DNA of 64,000 bases from Chrysemys picta bellii (Eukaryota; Chordata; Testudines; Emydidae). The stretch covers positions 32,071,011 through 32,135,010 of the forward strand of contig NC_088796.1 in assembly GCF_011386835.1 (NCBI RefSeq), written 5' to 3'. Below, in pieces: positions 1-9,800 of the stretch. The notes beneath the pieces are model-generated. The model had not been told where the DNA came from and ran no database searches. It worked only from the letters and a program-made list of their open reading frames with translations. How positions within the stretch are numbered: position 1 is the stretch's first letter; each line of letters opens with the position of its first letter. The position numbers were made by a program, and so were the translations under genes.

Positions 1-193
1 TAGGTGGGGATATGTAGCAGATTATACGTAGAACAAGGTTTGAAATTTTCAGAACAGTGCAGTGGATTAATTTTAATGGAAGATGTTTGGCTAGATGTTA
101 ATTTAGGTGTCTAATTTTAGGCATCCAAGTTTGAAAATGGGGATTTTTGCGACTGTTAACTAGATTTAGTTATCAAGCCTGTTGTCTTATAAT

Positions 194-655
194 TAAGGCC
201 CTACTTGTGATATTGCATAAATGGCGATATTTGGCTTCCACCACAATTTTGACAGCGGGAGCTCCGCTCTGCACAAAGCTGAGAGGGGGCGCCCCCTGCT
301 GTCAGCCCCAGGCCCCTACTCTCAGTTGTGGGTGGCTGACAGTAGGAGCCCCCGCTCTGAGCCCCGTGTTCCTGTTCTGTGACCTGGACCCGTGCTCTCA
401 GTCCCCAGTTGCCGCAATGGGAGCTACTGCTCTCAGCCCCAATGTTCCCGCTGTCAGCCTCAAGTCCCTGCTTTCAGTCCTGGGTCCTCACTCTCAGCCC
501 TGAACGTCCGACAGCGGAAAATTGCAGAAAAGTAGAAATGACTTTATTAAGGCAAACAATAAGGTCCATTATTACTTTTTTGCAAATTTCCATGGCTTGT
601 ACGCAACTCAAAAGCAATTTTTTGTCAAATATCCCGCGATTCAAGTAGGGCCTTA
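194..655. mobile_element. non-autonomous hAT-like DNA transposon, 462 bp
   Basis: The ends are a perfect 14-bp terminal inverted repeat, TAAGGCCCTACTTG on the left and its reverse complement at 642-655. The similarity continues inward in diverged form. Flanking octamers are CTTATAAT (186-193) and CTTAGAAT (656-663), a 7/8 match that fits the 8-bp target duplication of hAT elements. There is no transposase frame, so it would have been mobilised in trans. The centre is unusually GC-rich compared with the AT-rich arms and holds an imperfect tandem repeat annotated separately. The hAT assignment rests on the 8-bp duplication and on TIR resemblance to the element at 38.6 kb. Confidence 0.65.
255..505. 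repeat. imperfect GC-rich tandem array inside the hAT-like element
   Basis: A motif close to CTCTCAGCCCC recurs about eight times with variable spacing, in forms such as CTGTCAGCCCC, CTCTGAGCCCC, CTCTCAGTCCC and CTCTCAGCCCT. It gives short open frames rich in Leu, Ser and Pro on the plus strand that look like repeat translation rather than a gene. The array sits exactly between the two AT-rich arms of the transposon, so it is either internal cargo or a later expansion. Confidence 0.5.
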
Positions 656-2080
656 CTTAGAATGCAAATGTTCTAAAGGAAAAAAAAAAGGAAGAGTGCC
701 TTTGTGATGGGCTATTCACTCCACCCCTGACCTGAAAGGGTTAAGGTAGCTGGGAAGGGGCTAATGAACCTGATAGGCAGCACCTAGGGGACAATTAGGT
801 TAGCTAATCAAACCCTAATAGAAGATGGAGCCCTGGTGGACAGGAACAGACTGAGCTGGTGTAAAACTTGGAAGCTGAGAACAGAGGGGGGCTGCTGAGT
901 GGAGATGTGCAGTCACTCTAGCCTTAGAGAGGGAAAGGAGGTAAACCAGAGGGAGAATAGAAGCCCTGGGGTCCTGCCCTGAGGAAGGGCCTGACAGAGG
1001 CATAGAGCCTGATGGGTGAAAGAGGACCAGACCAGGGAAATAGTAGCAAGGTCTGGCACCGTGCAGACCTTGGCTGCTGGTTGTAGGGCCTCTGGGCTGG
1101 AACCTGGAGTAAAGGATGGGTCTGGGTTCCCCTACCAGCCCCTGAGGAAGTGGCACAGACCAGGCAGTGGACCCGAGGACTGTCTAGAACAGTCATCCTT
1201 TGGAACTTTGGGACCTTGGAAGGGAAGGATCATAGTGAGTTGGCCGGAGGGCCAAGGCATAAAGAGAGAGCCCCTCGACTCGCAGAGAAAAGGTTGCAGG
1301 GCATGCAAATGAGCAGCAGAAGGAGGCATTGGACCTGGAAAGAGCTAATTCCCAAAGCAGCCTGGTGGAGGCGCCCTAGCTGCAAGAACCCCCTGAGACA
1401 GCCTTTCATGAGGTTGAACTGTGTCATGGTCTTGCCTTCATACAGAGAAGGGATTTTCTACCAAAAAGATTATATTCAAAGAAACAGTACTATGTAGACT
1501 GACCATTTAAACATATGTGGAGAGCATTCTCCATGTGAAAATCTTGAAACCATGGCATCTAATGGGACCGTAGCTGGTTCTAATGGGACTGCAGCTGGTG
1601 CTGACTGTGTATGTGCATTATTTTAAAAAAGCTCTTAAAATAGTAAGGAGTAACGAAGGAAGTGAGCATTAGCTTTAAAGCCCACAATTCTTGTAAAAGA
1701 GTGAATTTCTCTGGCTATATGCTTTGTATATGCAGTAGTGTGTATTTGATATATGTTACATATGGCATTGCATGTGGGCTACAGTTTATGAAAGGGACAA
1801 TTTGCATATTAAGTCACATTAATAATATACATCCAACATATACTGTACCTAGATAGCATTCACATAGATCACATTTACAGAAGGGGAATTGCATTTTTTA
1901 AAAAAATTTTCTGTGACAGCAGCAAAACAGAACAAAACAGGAGAAAATTAGGGACATGGAAAATATTAAAGATTTATGTGATAGTGCCACTTTTCTCTTG
2001 CAGAGTTATTAAATATTCTGCAAATTCAAAGTATTCCAAGACTAACTCCCCCCCACCACAACTATCAAAATGTAAATTAA
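656..2080. other. no gene; probable unclassified interspersed repeat in first half
   Basis: Positions about 708-1420 are GC- and purine-rich on the plus strand and differ sharply from the AT-rich sequence on either side, which suggests an inserted repeat such as an old LTR or retroelement leader. No terminal repeats, target duplication or protein domain could be found, so no class is given. The open frames here (up to 115 codons) show no domain. About 1440-2080 is AT-rich with nothing recognised apart from a short direct repeat, TCTAATGGGAC, near 1560-1590. Confidence 0.35.
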
Positions 2081-2087
2081 AAAAAAC

Positions 2088-3180
2088 CTGTTGTGGCACA
2101 CTGCATGAAAGCAGCACCCTGGAACCCCCATATTCACCACTGTCATATAATTATGATATGTTTTGTACAAAATATGTCTTATGAAGTATCGTTTTAAAAG
2201 TCTTGATCTGTTGAACATTAGTATCCTGTTGGATTGTATGTGCTATCATTGTGTGTGAAGTTATGAAGTTTTGCTATGTGTATGTAACTGAAATATGCTG
2301 TAAGATTGGAAACACCGACAACCAGCCTTTCAGGTACAACAATGGAGAAACCAGACAGTGTGGATGTCCCATTAAGGGAAATCCACACTAGTAAGGACTA
2401 TCACGGGATCTGTATACAATAAAGACTTCTCAGAGGGAGCACCTACACAATGGACACTGCTTGACTCATGTCGTAGCAAAAGATCTTTCCAGCAAGCTGG
2501 AAGAACCTATAAAAAAGGGGAAGTGATCTCATCACTGGGCCGCTCTTTCCCCACAACTCAACACCTGGAAACGTGTCTGGAGGACAGACTTAGCTGGGGA
2601 GGTGGTCTCAGGTTGTGTATTAAGGAACTATACTATCAGGGTGAGACACAGCTTGATTCAAATCCTGTCAAGTTAATAGAACTCAGGTTGCGATTTTACT
2701 TTTATTTCTTGGGTAACCAACTTTGATCTGTACACTTATTACTTATAATAACTTTAAACCTATCTTTCTGTAGTTAATAAATATATTTTATATTTTACCT
2801 AAAACAATGTGTTTTGCTGGAAGTGCTTGGGAAATCTGCTCAGGAACAAGAGCTGGTGCGTGTCCTCTCCACATTGAGGAGGGGCGCACTTGGTTATAAA
2901 CTTACAATGGTCAGCCTTCTAACCAGAGCAAGAGGGGTCCTAAGCTGGGGAGCTGGGGGAAACTGGCTGAAGCGTCTCTATTGTTGTTTCATGAATGGCT
3001 AGGTGAAGCATTCATATAACTAGCCGGGTATGTCACTGCCTGTGGATGGCTATGTAAGTGCAGTACCTGGAGGGATTTGCAGCTTGCCACAGTAGCACAG
3101 TGTGAGAAGGAGCCCAGGTTGGTAAGACAGAGGGCTCAGCAGTACCCCAGTTCCAGGCTGCACCCCGAGGAACCCATCAT
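2088..3180 (+). repeat. LTR-like sequence, probable endogenous retroelement LTR
   Basis: The stretch has the layout of an LTR promoter and polyadenylation region: a TATA-like CTATAAAAAAGGGG at about 2509, then downstream AATAAA-type signals near 2776 in a T-rich context, and GC-richer sequence after that. No clean TG...CA ends with a matching duplication could be identified and no gag or pol similarity is present, so boundaries are approximate. An unclassified interspersed repeat is the alternative. Only non-coding sequence is seen. Confidence 0.35.
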
Positions 3181-3669
3181 ATCTTCAGACAAAGAACAAA
3201 AATTAAGAAACTGGCTGATCCTACTATCATGGGATTCAGCATCAAAGCTTCTGTTGATTTGCAAGGAAACACTCCCATGTGGGATCTCAAACCTCTACCT
3301 AATTCAGCTTGAGGGCATGTGAACACTGAAGCCTAAATCGGTTTAGTTCAATGATGATGGATTGTCAGTAATGAGGATTGAACCTGGGACCTCTGCATTA
3401 TTTCCCCCCAACGGATCTCTGCTTCATTCTATATACAGGATGGACAGTGCTCTTGGAATGAAGTAGGACTGTGTAGTGATGGAGACTGTTGTCTGAAGGA
3501 CTCCTGCCTTATTTGCTGCAGAAGTTAGATGGTGTTTAATGAATAAGGTAAGGGGATTTCTGGAAGAGAAAGAAAAGTCACATGAATAAGGCAGTTGAAT
3601 GCTGCCTTGGAGAAATAGATTATTTGCCATTGTCACAGATTTCCTATGTGATGATGGGCAAGTCACTTA

Positions 3670-3943
3670 GGGTATGCCTACACTGCAATGAAAGGCCTGC
3701 GGCGCAGCCGCAACTGGCCCAGATCAGCTGACTCAGGTTCATGGGGCTCTGGCTGTGGAGCTACAGAATTGCAGTGTAGACATTCAGGCTAAGGCTAGAG
3801 CTGGGGGCCTTCCCCCCCTTGTGGGGTCTTAGAGCCTGGACTCTAAGCTGAAATTTTTACACAGCAATTTTATAGCCCTGCAGCCTGACCCCCACAAGCC
3901 TGAGTCAGCTGACCCCAGTCAACCGTATAGTGTAGACATACCC
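3670..3943. mobile_element. Harbinger-like MITE, 274 bp
   Basis: It starts GGGTATGCCTACACTGCAAT and ends with a diverged inverted copy, ATAGTGTAGACATACCC. TTA flanks it on both sides (3667-3669 and 3944-3946), matching the three-base target duplication of PIF/Harbinger elements. The interior is GC-richer than its surroundings and has no transposase frame. It is nested inside a MIR and abuts a second MITE. The family assignment is from TIR style and duplication length, not from a transposase. Confidence 0.6.
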
Positions 3944-3946
3944 TTA

Positions 3947-4165
3947 AACCAAGCTTTTCATAGGTAGTCACTAATTGATTGTTTCTCATTTTCTGGATGC
4001 CCTGCCTGAGATTGCATTTACAATGGGTCTGATCAATCCCGATTGCAACTGATATAAATTAGAACTGTGCTTTGAACATATAAAATACAATATAATGCTA
4101 AGTACTCTGAAAAATCAGGCCAAGGGTTTTACACAAGGCACCAAAATTAGTGGCCACTGATGAGC
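3947..4165. mobile_element. second palindromic MITE in the same MIR
   Basis: Sequence between the GGGTATG element and the resumed MIR carries inverted segments: GTCACTAATT near 3967 against AATTAGTGGC near 4147, and a central AAAAATCAGGCC near 4110. It is bounded by TTA (3944-3946) and CTA (4166-4168), which is a decayed TTA duplication. It most likely entered the MIR first, after which the GGGTATG element used the boundary TTA. Confidence 0.45.
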
Positions 4166-4330
4166 CTAACTTCTCTGTGCCTCAATTTCCCATCTATAAC
4201 ATGAGGATGATAATATTGCCTTGTATGAGAAAGGTATTGTGAAAAATAAATTCATTAGTATTTGTGAAGCAGTCAGACACTAAAGTGATGAGCACCATAA
4301 AAAAGCTCTTGTGGAAATTAACACTTCTAT

Positions 4331-5096
4331 ATTCAGAGCAGGATTTGAATAATGTGCAGTAAATGAAGCATGGGGCTAGACATTGTACAATGAGAAGGCA
4401 AAATATTCAATAACTGCCATTCAGTGAGGACCATCCATTCAGTGGTCCTGTAGAAAAAATACCATGTTATCATGTAATTAAAGACTGTATCATAATGTAT
4501 GTGTACAAGGCGGCCAAACTAAGGTTGCACGGGCAGCCTTAATTCTGGATTTTGTTAACATTTGAGTGCTTGGCATTGGAATATTAATATTTCTTTTATA
4601 TAACTTTTGTGTGTAATAGAATATACATTGAAGGAAAAAGTTAATAATGGAGCCTAAGAATCCTTTGAATAGGGCAAGGGAAATAAGAGGGCAGTAAACA
4701 TACGATTGCAAAGAGCCAGAAACTAAAGCTATTTCTTTACACAAGGACAAGTTAATGCATGTAATAAACTTCCAAAGTCAACAACAGGAGAAATTAGTAT
4801 AAGCAGTTTTATAAGGGAACTAGACAAGAATTTCAAGGGAGACAATGGTGTGGAATTTTACTGCTGACACAGAGGAGAACAGATCAAGATATGTTTCCTA
4901 GTCTTCTTTTTCTTTTACAGGAAAAGTGTTCCCATTGCTACCACCATGAAAAATGCTTTGTGAAAGTGATGGCTTATCCAGGGCTTTTTTCCAATGATTT
5001 TTAACATTTTAATTTTAATGCAATGTTAATTTAGACTAGAGAATATATACAAGATTAGTGGATTCTTATGTAGAATTCTTAATATAGAAAAGAAAG
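4331..5096. other. AT-rich non-coding, nothing recognised
   Basis: No terminal repeats, conserved frame or RNA structure could be recognised. The longest frame (minus strand, 86 codons) overlaps low-complexity sequence and has no domain. Confidence 0.4.
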
Positions 5097-5175
5097 AAGT
5101 GGGCTGTAGTCCACGAAAGCTTATGCTCTAATAAATTTGTTAGTCTCTAAGGTGCCACAAGTACTCCTGTTCTTC
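5097..5175 (+). mobile_element. Penelope-like element 3' tail, 5'-truncated
   Basis: This 79-bp block is nearly identical to the block at 12846-12926. It contains the hairpin GTGGGCTGTAGTCCAC, then GAAAGCTTATGC, then TTTGTTAGTCTCTAAGG, and ends GTACTCCTGTTCTT. The same order of motifs forms the 3' end of the coding Penelope-like element at 46-48 kb, which gives the family assignment. The copy begins after the CTGAAGAA motif seen in longer copies. Confidence 0.75.
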
Positions 5176-5439
5176 TTTCTATGATGGTTATCTCATCTAC
5201 ATAACATAGGCAGAAGGAACCTTGTGTGAAATCATGTAATTTCACTGCTTATGCTCTTTTATTTCCCAATGGCTTTTAAACATATGGGGGCAAATGCTAA
5301 CTGCTTCTTTTCTCCTACTGTCACAAGCATAGCAGGCCTTGATGAAGTAGAACAGTCGTGGTAACACATTTGACCTGCAAGGGTGAATAGCCTTCACTAT
5401 CCTTCTCCCACAACCTCCACAGTCCTTCCCAGAGTTTAT
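5176..5439. other. non-coding, nothing recognised
   Basis: Short unique stretch between a Penelope tail and a MIR. The minus-strand frame of 98 codons across 5242-5538 runs into the MIR and shows no domain. Confidence 0.3.
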
Positions 5440-5775
5440 TTGGGATATTATTCTTACTAATAGTATGTTATGTATATTACAGTATTGACTAGAAGCCTCA
5501 ATTGAGATCAGTGCATCGTTGAGATAGGCACTATGCAAACACAGTGATACATAGTCCTATGTCCCAAAGAGTTTATAATCTAAGTAAAAAAAGACAGAAA
5601 AAAGGGTGGGAGAGGAAACAAAGGTGAAGTGAAGGTCACCCAGCAGGTTGGTTGAGGCACAGGAATAAGAGTTTTGCCGTTGACTTCAGTAGAATCAAGA
5701 TTTCACCAGGTGTCCCTTGACTCCCAGTCCAGTGCTTTATCTATTAGAACACACAACAGAATTCTGAACTACCTC
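5440..5775 (-). repeat. MIR-family SINE, near full length, minus strand
   Basis: Read on the plus strand it runs tail to head: AATTGAGATCAGTGC (tail), CCCAAAGAGTTTATAATC, GAAGGTCACCCAGCAGG (core) and GACTCCCAGTCCAGTGC (tRNA-related head). A short segment near 5667-5710 (GTTTTGCCGTTGACTTCAGT) is foreign to MIR and resembles palindromic MITE sequence, so a small insertion or conversion is likely. Confidence 0.6.
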
Positions 5776-6275
5776 AATATTTTGGGTCAGAGGTTGTGCC
5801 CATAAGAAGTATAATTTTCCTTCAGCAACGAGCAATATTATGGTGCGGTCAATAGTCTATTGTAAATTAAGCTTTTAATTATTTCAGACAAGGAGAAATA
5901 GGAGGGAAGGGGAAGTGTTTAAAACAGAGAGGACGTAATTGCATGCAATTGAGAGGGACAGTAATGAACCAAATGCAAAGTATATTATTCCTTGGGTGTG
6001 TGGGTGTAACTCCCCCATATATATTAAAAGTGATCAATTACAAAATGATTTCTAGATATATTAATGGACCTACTTCCAATCTATTTCTGCTTGTCAGATG
6101 TGTCACCTCATATCCTTAGGATACCAGAATGGGAACACTCTCTACACTCTTGACAAGTGAACTAAAATGGAAATAACAGTATTTCTATATGAGCTTTGCT
6201 AAGGAATTTACCTTAATTGGAATGCAGAGAGAAGTAGCTTTTGATATTAACAAAGAGCCATTCCCACCACGTATT

Positions 6276-6415
6276 CATAGAATCACTGACTCATGGAAAT
6301 GTAGGTCTGAAAGGGATCTCTGGAGATTGCTAGTACATCCCTATGTGCTAAGGAAGGACCAAATATACCTAGAGCATCCCTGAGAAGTGTTGTCTAACCT
6401 GTTCTTAAAAAAAAT
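6276..6415 (-). mobile_element. CR1-like LINE 3' fragment
   Basis: The plus strand shows TCATAGAATCACTGACTC followed by GGTCTGAAAGGGATCTCTGG, the reverse complement of the typical CR1 3' end (compare the intact copy at 41676). It is short and diverged, and gives no open frame of its own. Confidence 0.55.
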
Positions 6416-7282
6416 ACTAGGAGACCACTAATAATTAGAGAATAGTAGGCATGTCAAATTTGTACATGTGTGTAAAAGCATTAAGCTGTGACTGGTGCTG
6501 AATTTTCTTTGGGAATGATAACTTTCTCCTGCTGGTATGTTTCATGGTCTCTAAAAATTATACTGACCACAAACCAAATGAGACAAGATCTCAAATCAAA
6601 CAAAAACCCCACAGACTAATTATTCCTACAATTCATCACCAATTAAAAAAAAAAACGTAGACATTTCATTGCTGACTTTTCAGATTCTTCAGTAACCCAT
6701 TTTGCTGAAGGGCCATCCTAGTCTATTATGTCTCAAGAAGAACCTCATTCCAGTGGATTTGGTCCTACAGGGGAAAACAAAAAGCAAACTATTTCTATTT
6801 CTTGCTACTAAAAAGCGGGGTTTTAGGCTGCCTGTCATTTACCCAGCACTACAACAAGTAATGTATGAGCTACTAAACTATTAGCTCTTTCTGTCTCATC
6901 TACTACTGAACTTCTTTTAGACATTTGTGCTCCTGATGTACTTTCAGTATCGATGTTTTAATTAGCTTGTTGCCTCTGGTGTTGGTATGACTCTTACCTG
7001 ACAAGCATTTGGCTTTGTCCTGTGTACGTAGTACTTAGTGGATGTATCCTTCCCTTTTTGAAATGGGTACATAACTCCCAGTGTACCGCATACATTTTAT
7101 TACAGATTGAATGCTGTCGGTTTAGTTTTTACTTTGTAAGCAAAAGATTTATAACTTGTGAACATCTGTGTGTAGTGAACAGTACCTCAGAATAGGTTAG
7201 AAAAGGGTGTGTGTGTGTATGTAAGGTGTCCCCATATTTGATTTTCATATTTACATCTATGCCGTTAACATATATTATTATG
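6416..7282. other. AT-rich non-coding, nothing recognised
   Basis: Contains only short A-runs and a (GT)n run near 7209. No gene or clear repeat boundary was seen. Confidence 0.4.
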
Positions 7283-7535
7283 AACAGTAATTTATATTAT
7301 AGTAGCACTTAGAAGACCCAATTGAGATTGAAGTCCCATTGTGTAAGATGCTGGACCTATACATAATAAGCGACATTGTGTACCTTGAAGAGCTACAAAA
7401 CCAGACAGGCAAAATAAAGGGTGCATTTATTATTAATAATTTGTCCAAGATCATATCGCAATTCTGTGGTAAGAGACAAAAATTGAACATTGATCACCTG
7501 AGTTCCAGGCCTGTGCCTTAACCACACAGTCATTC
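7283..7535 (-). repeat. MIR-family SINE, minus strand
   Basis: The order is tail to head on the plus strand: TATAGTAGCACTTAGAAGACC, CCCAATTGAGATTGAAGTCC, TTGTCCAAGATCATATCGC, then GAGTTCCAGGCCTGTGCC. This parallels the copy at 5440-5775. It is strongly diverged, consistent with an old SINE. Confidence 0.55.
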
Positions 7536-7561
7536 TTCCCCGCAAAATCCCTGTCTGCAAA

Positions 7562-7750
7562 TACACCTCTACCCTGATATAACGCTGTCCTCGGGAGCCA
7601 AAAAATCTTACCGCGTTATAGGTGAAACTGCGTTATATCGAACTTGCTTTGATCCACCAGAGCGCAGCCCTGCCCCCGAGAGCACTGCTTTACTGCTTTA
7701 TATCCAAATTTGTGTTATATTGGGTTGCGTTATATTGAGGTAGAGGTGTA
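7562..7750. mobile_element. Tc1/mariner-type MITE with TA duplication, 189 bp
   Basis: The left end TACACCTCTACCCTGATATA and the right end GTTATATTGAGGTAGAGGTG(TA) form a TIR of about 24 bp with few mismatches. TA lies at each outer edge, the target duplication of Tc1/mariner and pogo-type elements. There is no coding capacity. Confidence 0.65.
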
Positions 7751-8789
7751 CATGCTAAAGTATGTTGCTTTTGCCTTGAGCAAGACTTTGAAATCTCATA
7801 TTTTGTAACATTAAATAATATATTCTATGTGCAAACAGCATGTGGGGTTTTAGAAGAGTGGACTTAGCGTTTGAGTGCCCCCACGTGGCTGGGAGTGCAG
7901 TAGCAAGCTCTCCTCATCTAGTTCCCCCTGTAGAGTGCTGCTCTGGCTCTCTGGAGACCAGCCTCTTCTTGTGTCCCAGCCCTCTGGCCAGGTCACATTT
8001 AGTCACACCCCTTCCAAGGTAAACAAAGAGTCCAATAAACTTTCACCCCGCCCAGATTTACTGCAGGGGTAGCACTGGGGATGGGGTGGGGGGCTTGTGG
8101 GGCCTATAGCTACCCCAGAATTTACCTTAGCCCTCCCCCATAGCCACTCCTCCCAGAACAAAGGACAAACTTTATGCGGAAGTAAGGATGCCATGGTATA
8201 GCATTGCCACTCTTACTTCTCTGCTTTTTGCTGGTAGCAGCATTGCTCTCTCCACTGTGCCTTCAGAGCTGGGCATCTCCCCCACAAAAATACATTACAT
8301 GCCCCCCATTTTTTTAAAAAAAAGTATGCATGCCCACATGATGTATTGTGCAGCCCCCAATTTTCCATCTAGCCCTCCTCAGTCCCCACACCAGGAAGAG
8401 GCTGGCAATGCCCCTGTTTACTTCTCTGCAGACTCTTCACCCCTTCCCAGGTTCTGTAGAGTTGTCCTCCCACTCTTGTGCAGAGTGATGTCTGCAAGAG
8501 CTTTCTCCTTGGAGGCCCAGCTCCACACTAAAACGTCCTTCTCCCACTTGTGTCAGGGTGTTTCCACACCACCTTTTCCAGTGGACTAGTAGGGGAACCC
8601 AGCCATCTCTTTTCCTTTGTGTTCCAGACCAAGGCCCCTGTGATGGGCAGCTAAGGACTACTCCCTCAGCTCCACACCCCACAGCAGTGGCTCCTGTGAC
8701 TCCTGTGCCTCAGTATTGGCCAGGCTTGGCTCCCCACTCCAGTCATTGCCACCTGGCCCCTGGTGTCTGCTGTTGTAGCATCTCTCAGG
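7751..8789. other. C-rich non-coding region with a relic repeat
   Basis: About 8176-8290 (AAGTAAGGATGCCATGGTAT and GCCTTCAGAGCTGGGCATCT) matches the inner repeat of the nested element at 38741-39000, so it is a relic of the same family. The remainder is pyrimidine-rich with several overlapping frames (up to 133 codons) and no domains. Part of it may be an upstream portion of the LTR-like sequence that follows. Confidence 0.35.
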
Positions 8790-9088
8790 TTTGACCCGGC
8801 CAGCTCCCTGACGGGACGGCCTGGGGCAAATTTGAGTGAGTAGCATTGTGACTGCAGGGAGCAGGTCACAACACCCAGAGTAGGGAGCCGAGTCCAGCCA
8901 GCCCCTTGGCATAGGCTGCAGGTAGGGATTGGGAAGGGTCTCCTAACCCCTTTCCAATGTTGGGTGTGTGGTGTTATTTGTGAATGTTTATAGCCACCAC
9001 TAGCGCAGCACAGAGTAAAAAAGTAAGAGTCGGTGTAAGCAGGAAATAAAGTTGGTCTTGCATTCACTGAGTCTCTGTAATCTCTACA
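8790..9088 (+). repeat. LTR-like sequence with AATAAA and CA end
   Basis: AATAAA lies at 9045-9050, and 38 bases later the sequence TCTCTACA ends at 9088, directly before a TGG that could open a primer-binding site. That spacing fits R-U5 of a retroelement LTR. The 5' limit is uncertain. Related sequence occurs inverted at about 9642-9800. No gag or pol similarity was recognised downstream. Confidence 0.4.
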
Positions 9089-9104
9089 TGGTGTCAGAGT
9101 TGGA
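9089..9104 (+). other. candidate primer-binding site resembling tRNA-Leu 3' end
   Basis: TGGTGTCAGAGTTGGA follows the LTR-like CA end directly. The first nine bases match the reverse complement of the 3' end of vertebrate tRNA-Leu as I recall it, including the obligatory TGG opposite CCA. The later bases match less well. Confidence 0.35.
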
Positions 9105-9641
9105 CTGAATAAAGATCCAGCAGCTCTCAGAATATCCATGCTAAAAGGGCGAACAGGGACAGATAAGCAAGCTCTCCAGCCCAGCTAGAACAGCTGAAAA
9201 GCTGCACAGAGCTAGCAGCAGAACAGGCAGCGATGAGGCCTGAAACCACAGAGAACCCAGACAGAACTGCCATGGTGAGTCTGGGCTTCGACAGGAAGTG
9301 AGGGTAGGAAAGCTAGGCGAGGCCCCCAAAAGGCCAGTTTGCTTCCTTAAAGCATCACACCGCCTTACTCCATAGAGAGGCAACTAAGAAAAAAAACGGG
9401 AGGAGGGATCTATATTTTGGTAAAACAGATATGACTACCTCTGACCCAGACTTTTATTTTTAAGACCACCCCCAACTGAATTGAATTTTCCGCACTGTGA
9501 GGGATGTCTGCTCTGGGTAAAACAGATTCCAGAGGTTACATCATGCTTCCGGGTTTAGATCAGATATCAAAGGAAATACAAATTAATACCCTGCTTTATG
9601 CAATTAGACCCTCAGCAAAGAACATTAGCCTTTCTAGAAGC

Positions 9642-9800
9642 TTCACAGCTACTCAGGTTCCGTCTTGATAGCAGGGCAGCTGGGCTGAAGCTGAGCGGCA
9701 CAGAGACTGTGCCTGCCAACTCACAGCGCTACTTACTCAAATTTGGCCCAGCTGCTCCCCCATCAGGCCAAACCTGAGCAAGTGTCACTGTGACCTGGCG
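9642..9800 (-). repeat. inverted relic of the LTR-like sequence
   Basis: The reverse complement contains CAGGTTTGGCCTGATGGGG and GGCCAAATTTGAGTAAGTAG, which align with CAGGTTTGACCCGGCC and GGCAAATTTGAGTGAGTAGC at 8787-8842. The two copies face each other about 0.8 kb apart. Similarity is patchy. Confidence 0.4.

Larger units (their letters stand above)
3600..4330 (+). repeat. MIR-family SINE, split by nested DNA transposons
   Basis: The left part ends in the MIR core motif GGGCAAGTCACTTA (3656-3669). The right part resumes at about 4166 with ACTTCTCTGTGCCTCAATTT and the typical TATAACATGAGGATGATAAT segment. MIRs are tRNA-derived SINEs with a conserved core; the two halves are separated by about 496 bp of inserted sequence (3670-4165). 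The halves join in the expected order if the insertions are removed, apart from one substitution in the duplicated TTA. Confidence 0.6.

Noticed and set aside
3355..3400. Possible tRNA gene from GAACCTGGGACCTCTG
   Set aside because: It resembles a tRNA B-box only in part; no cloverleaf could be drawn, and SINE heads give the same motif.
8188..8589. 133-codon frame
   Set aside because: It starts inside a relic repeat and has overlapping frames on the other strand; no domain.
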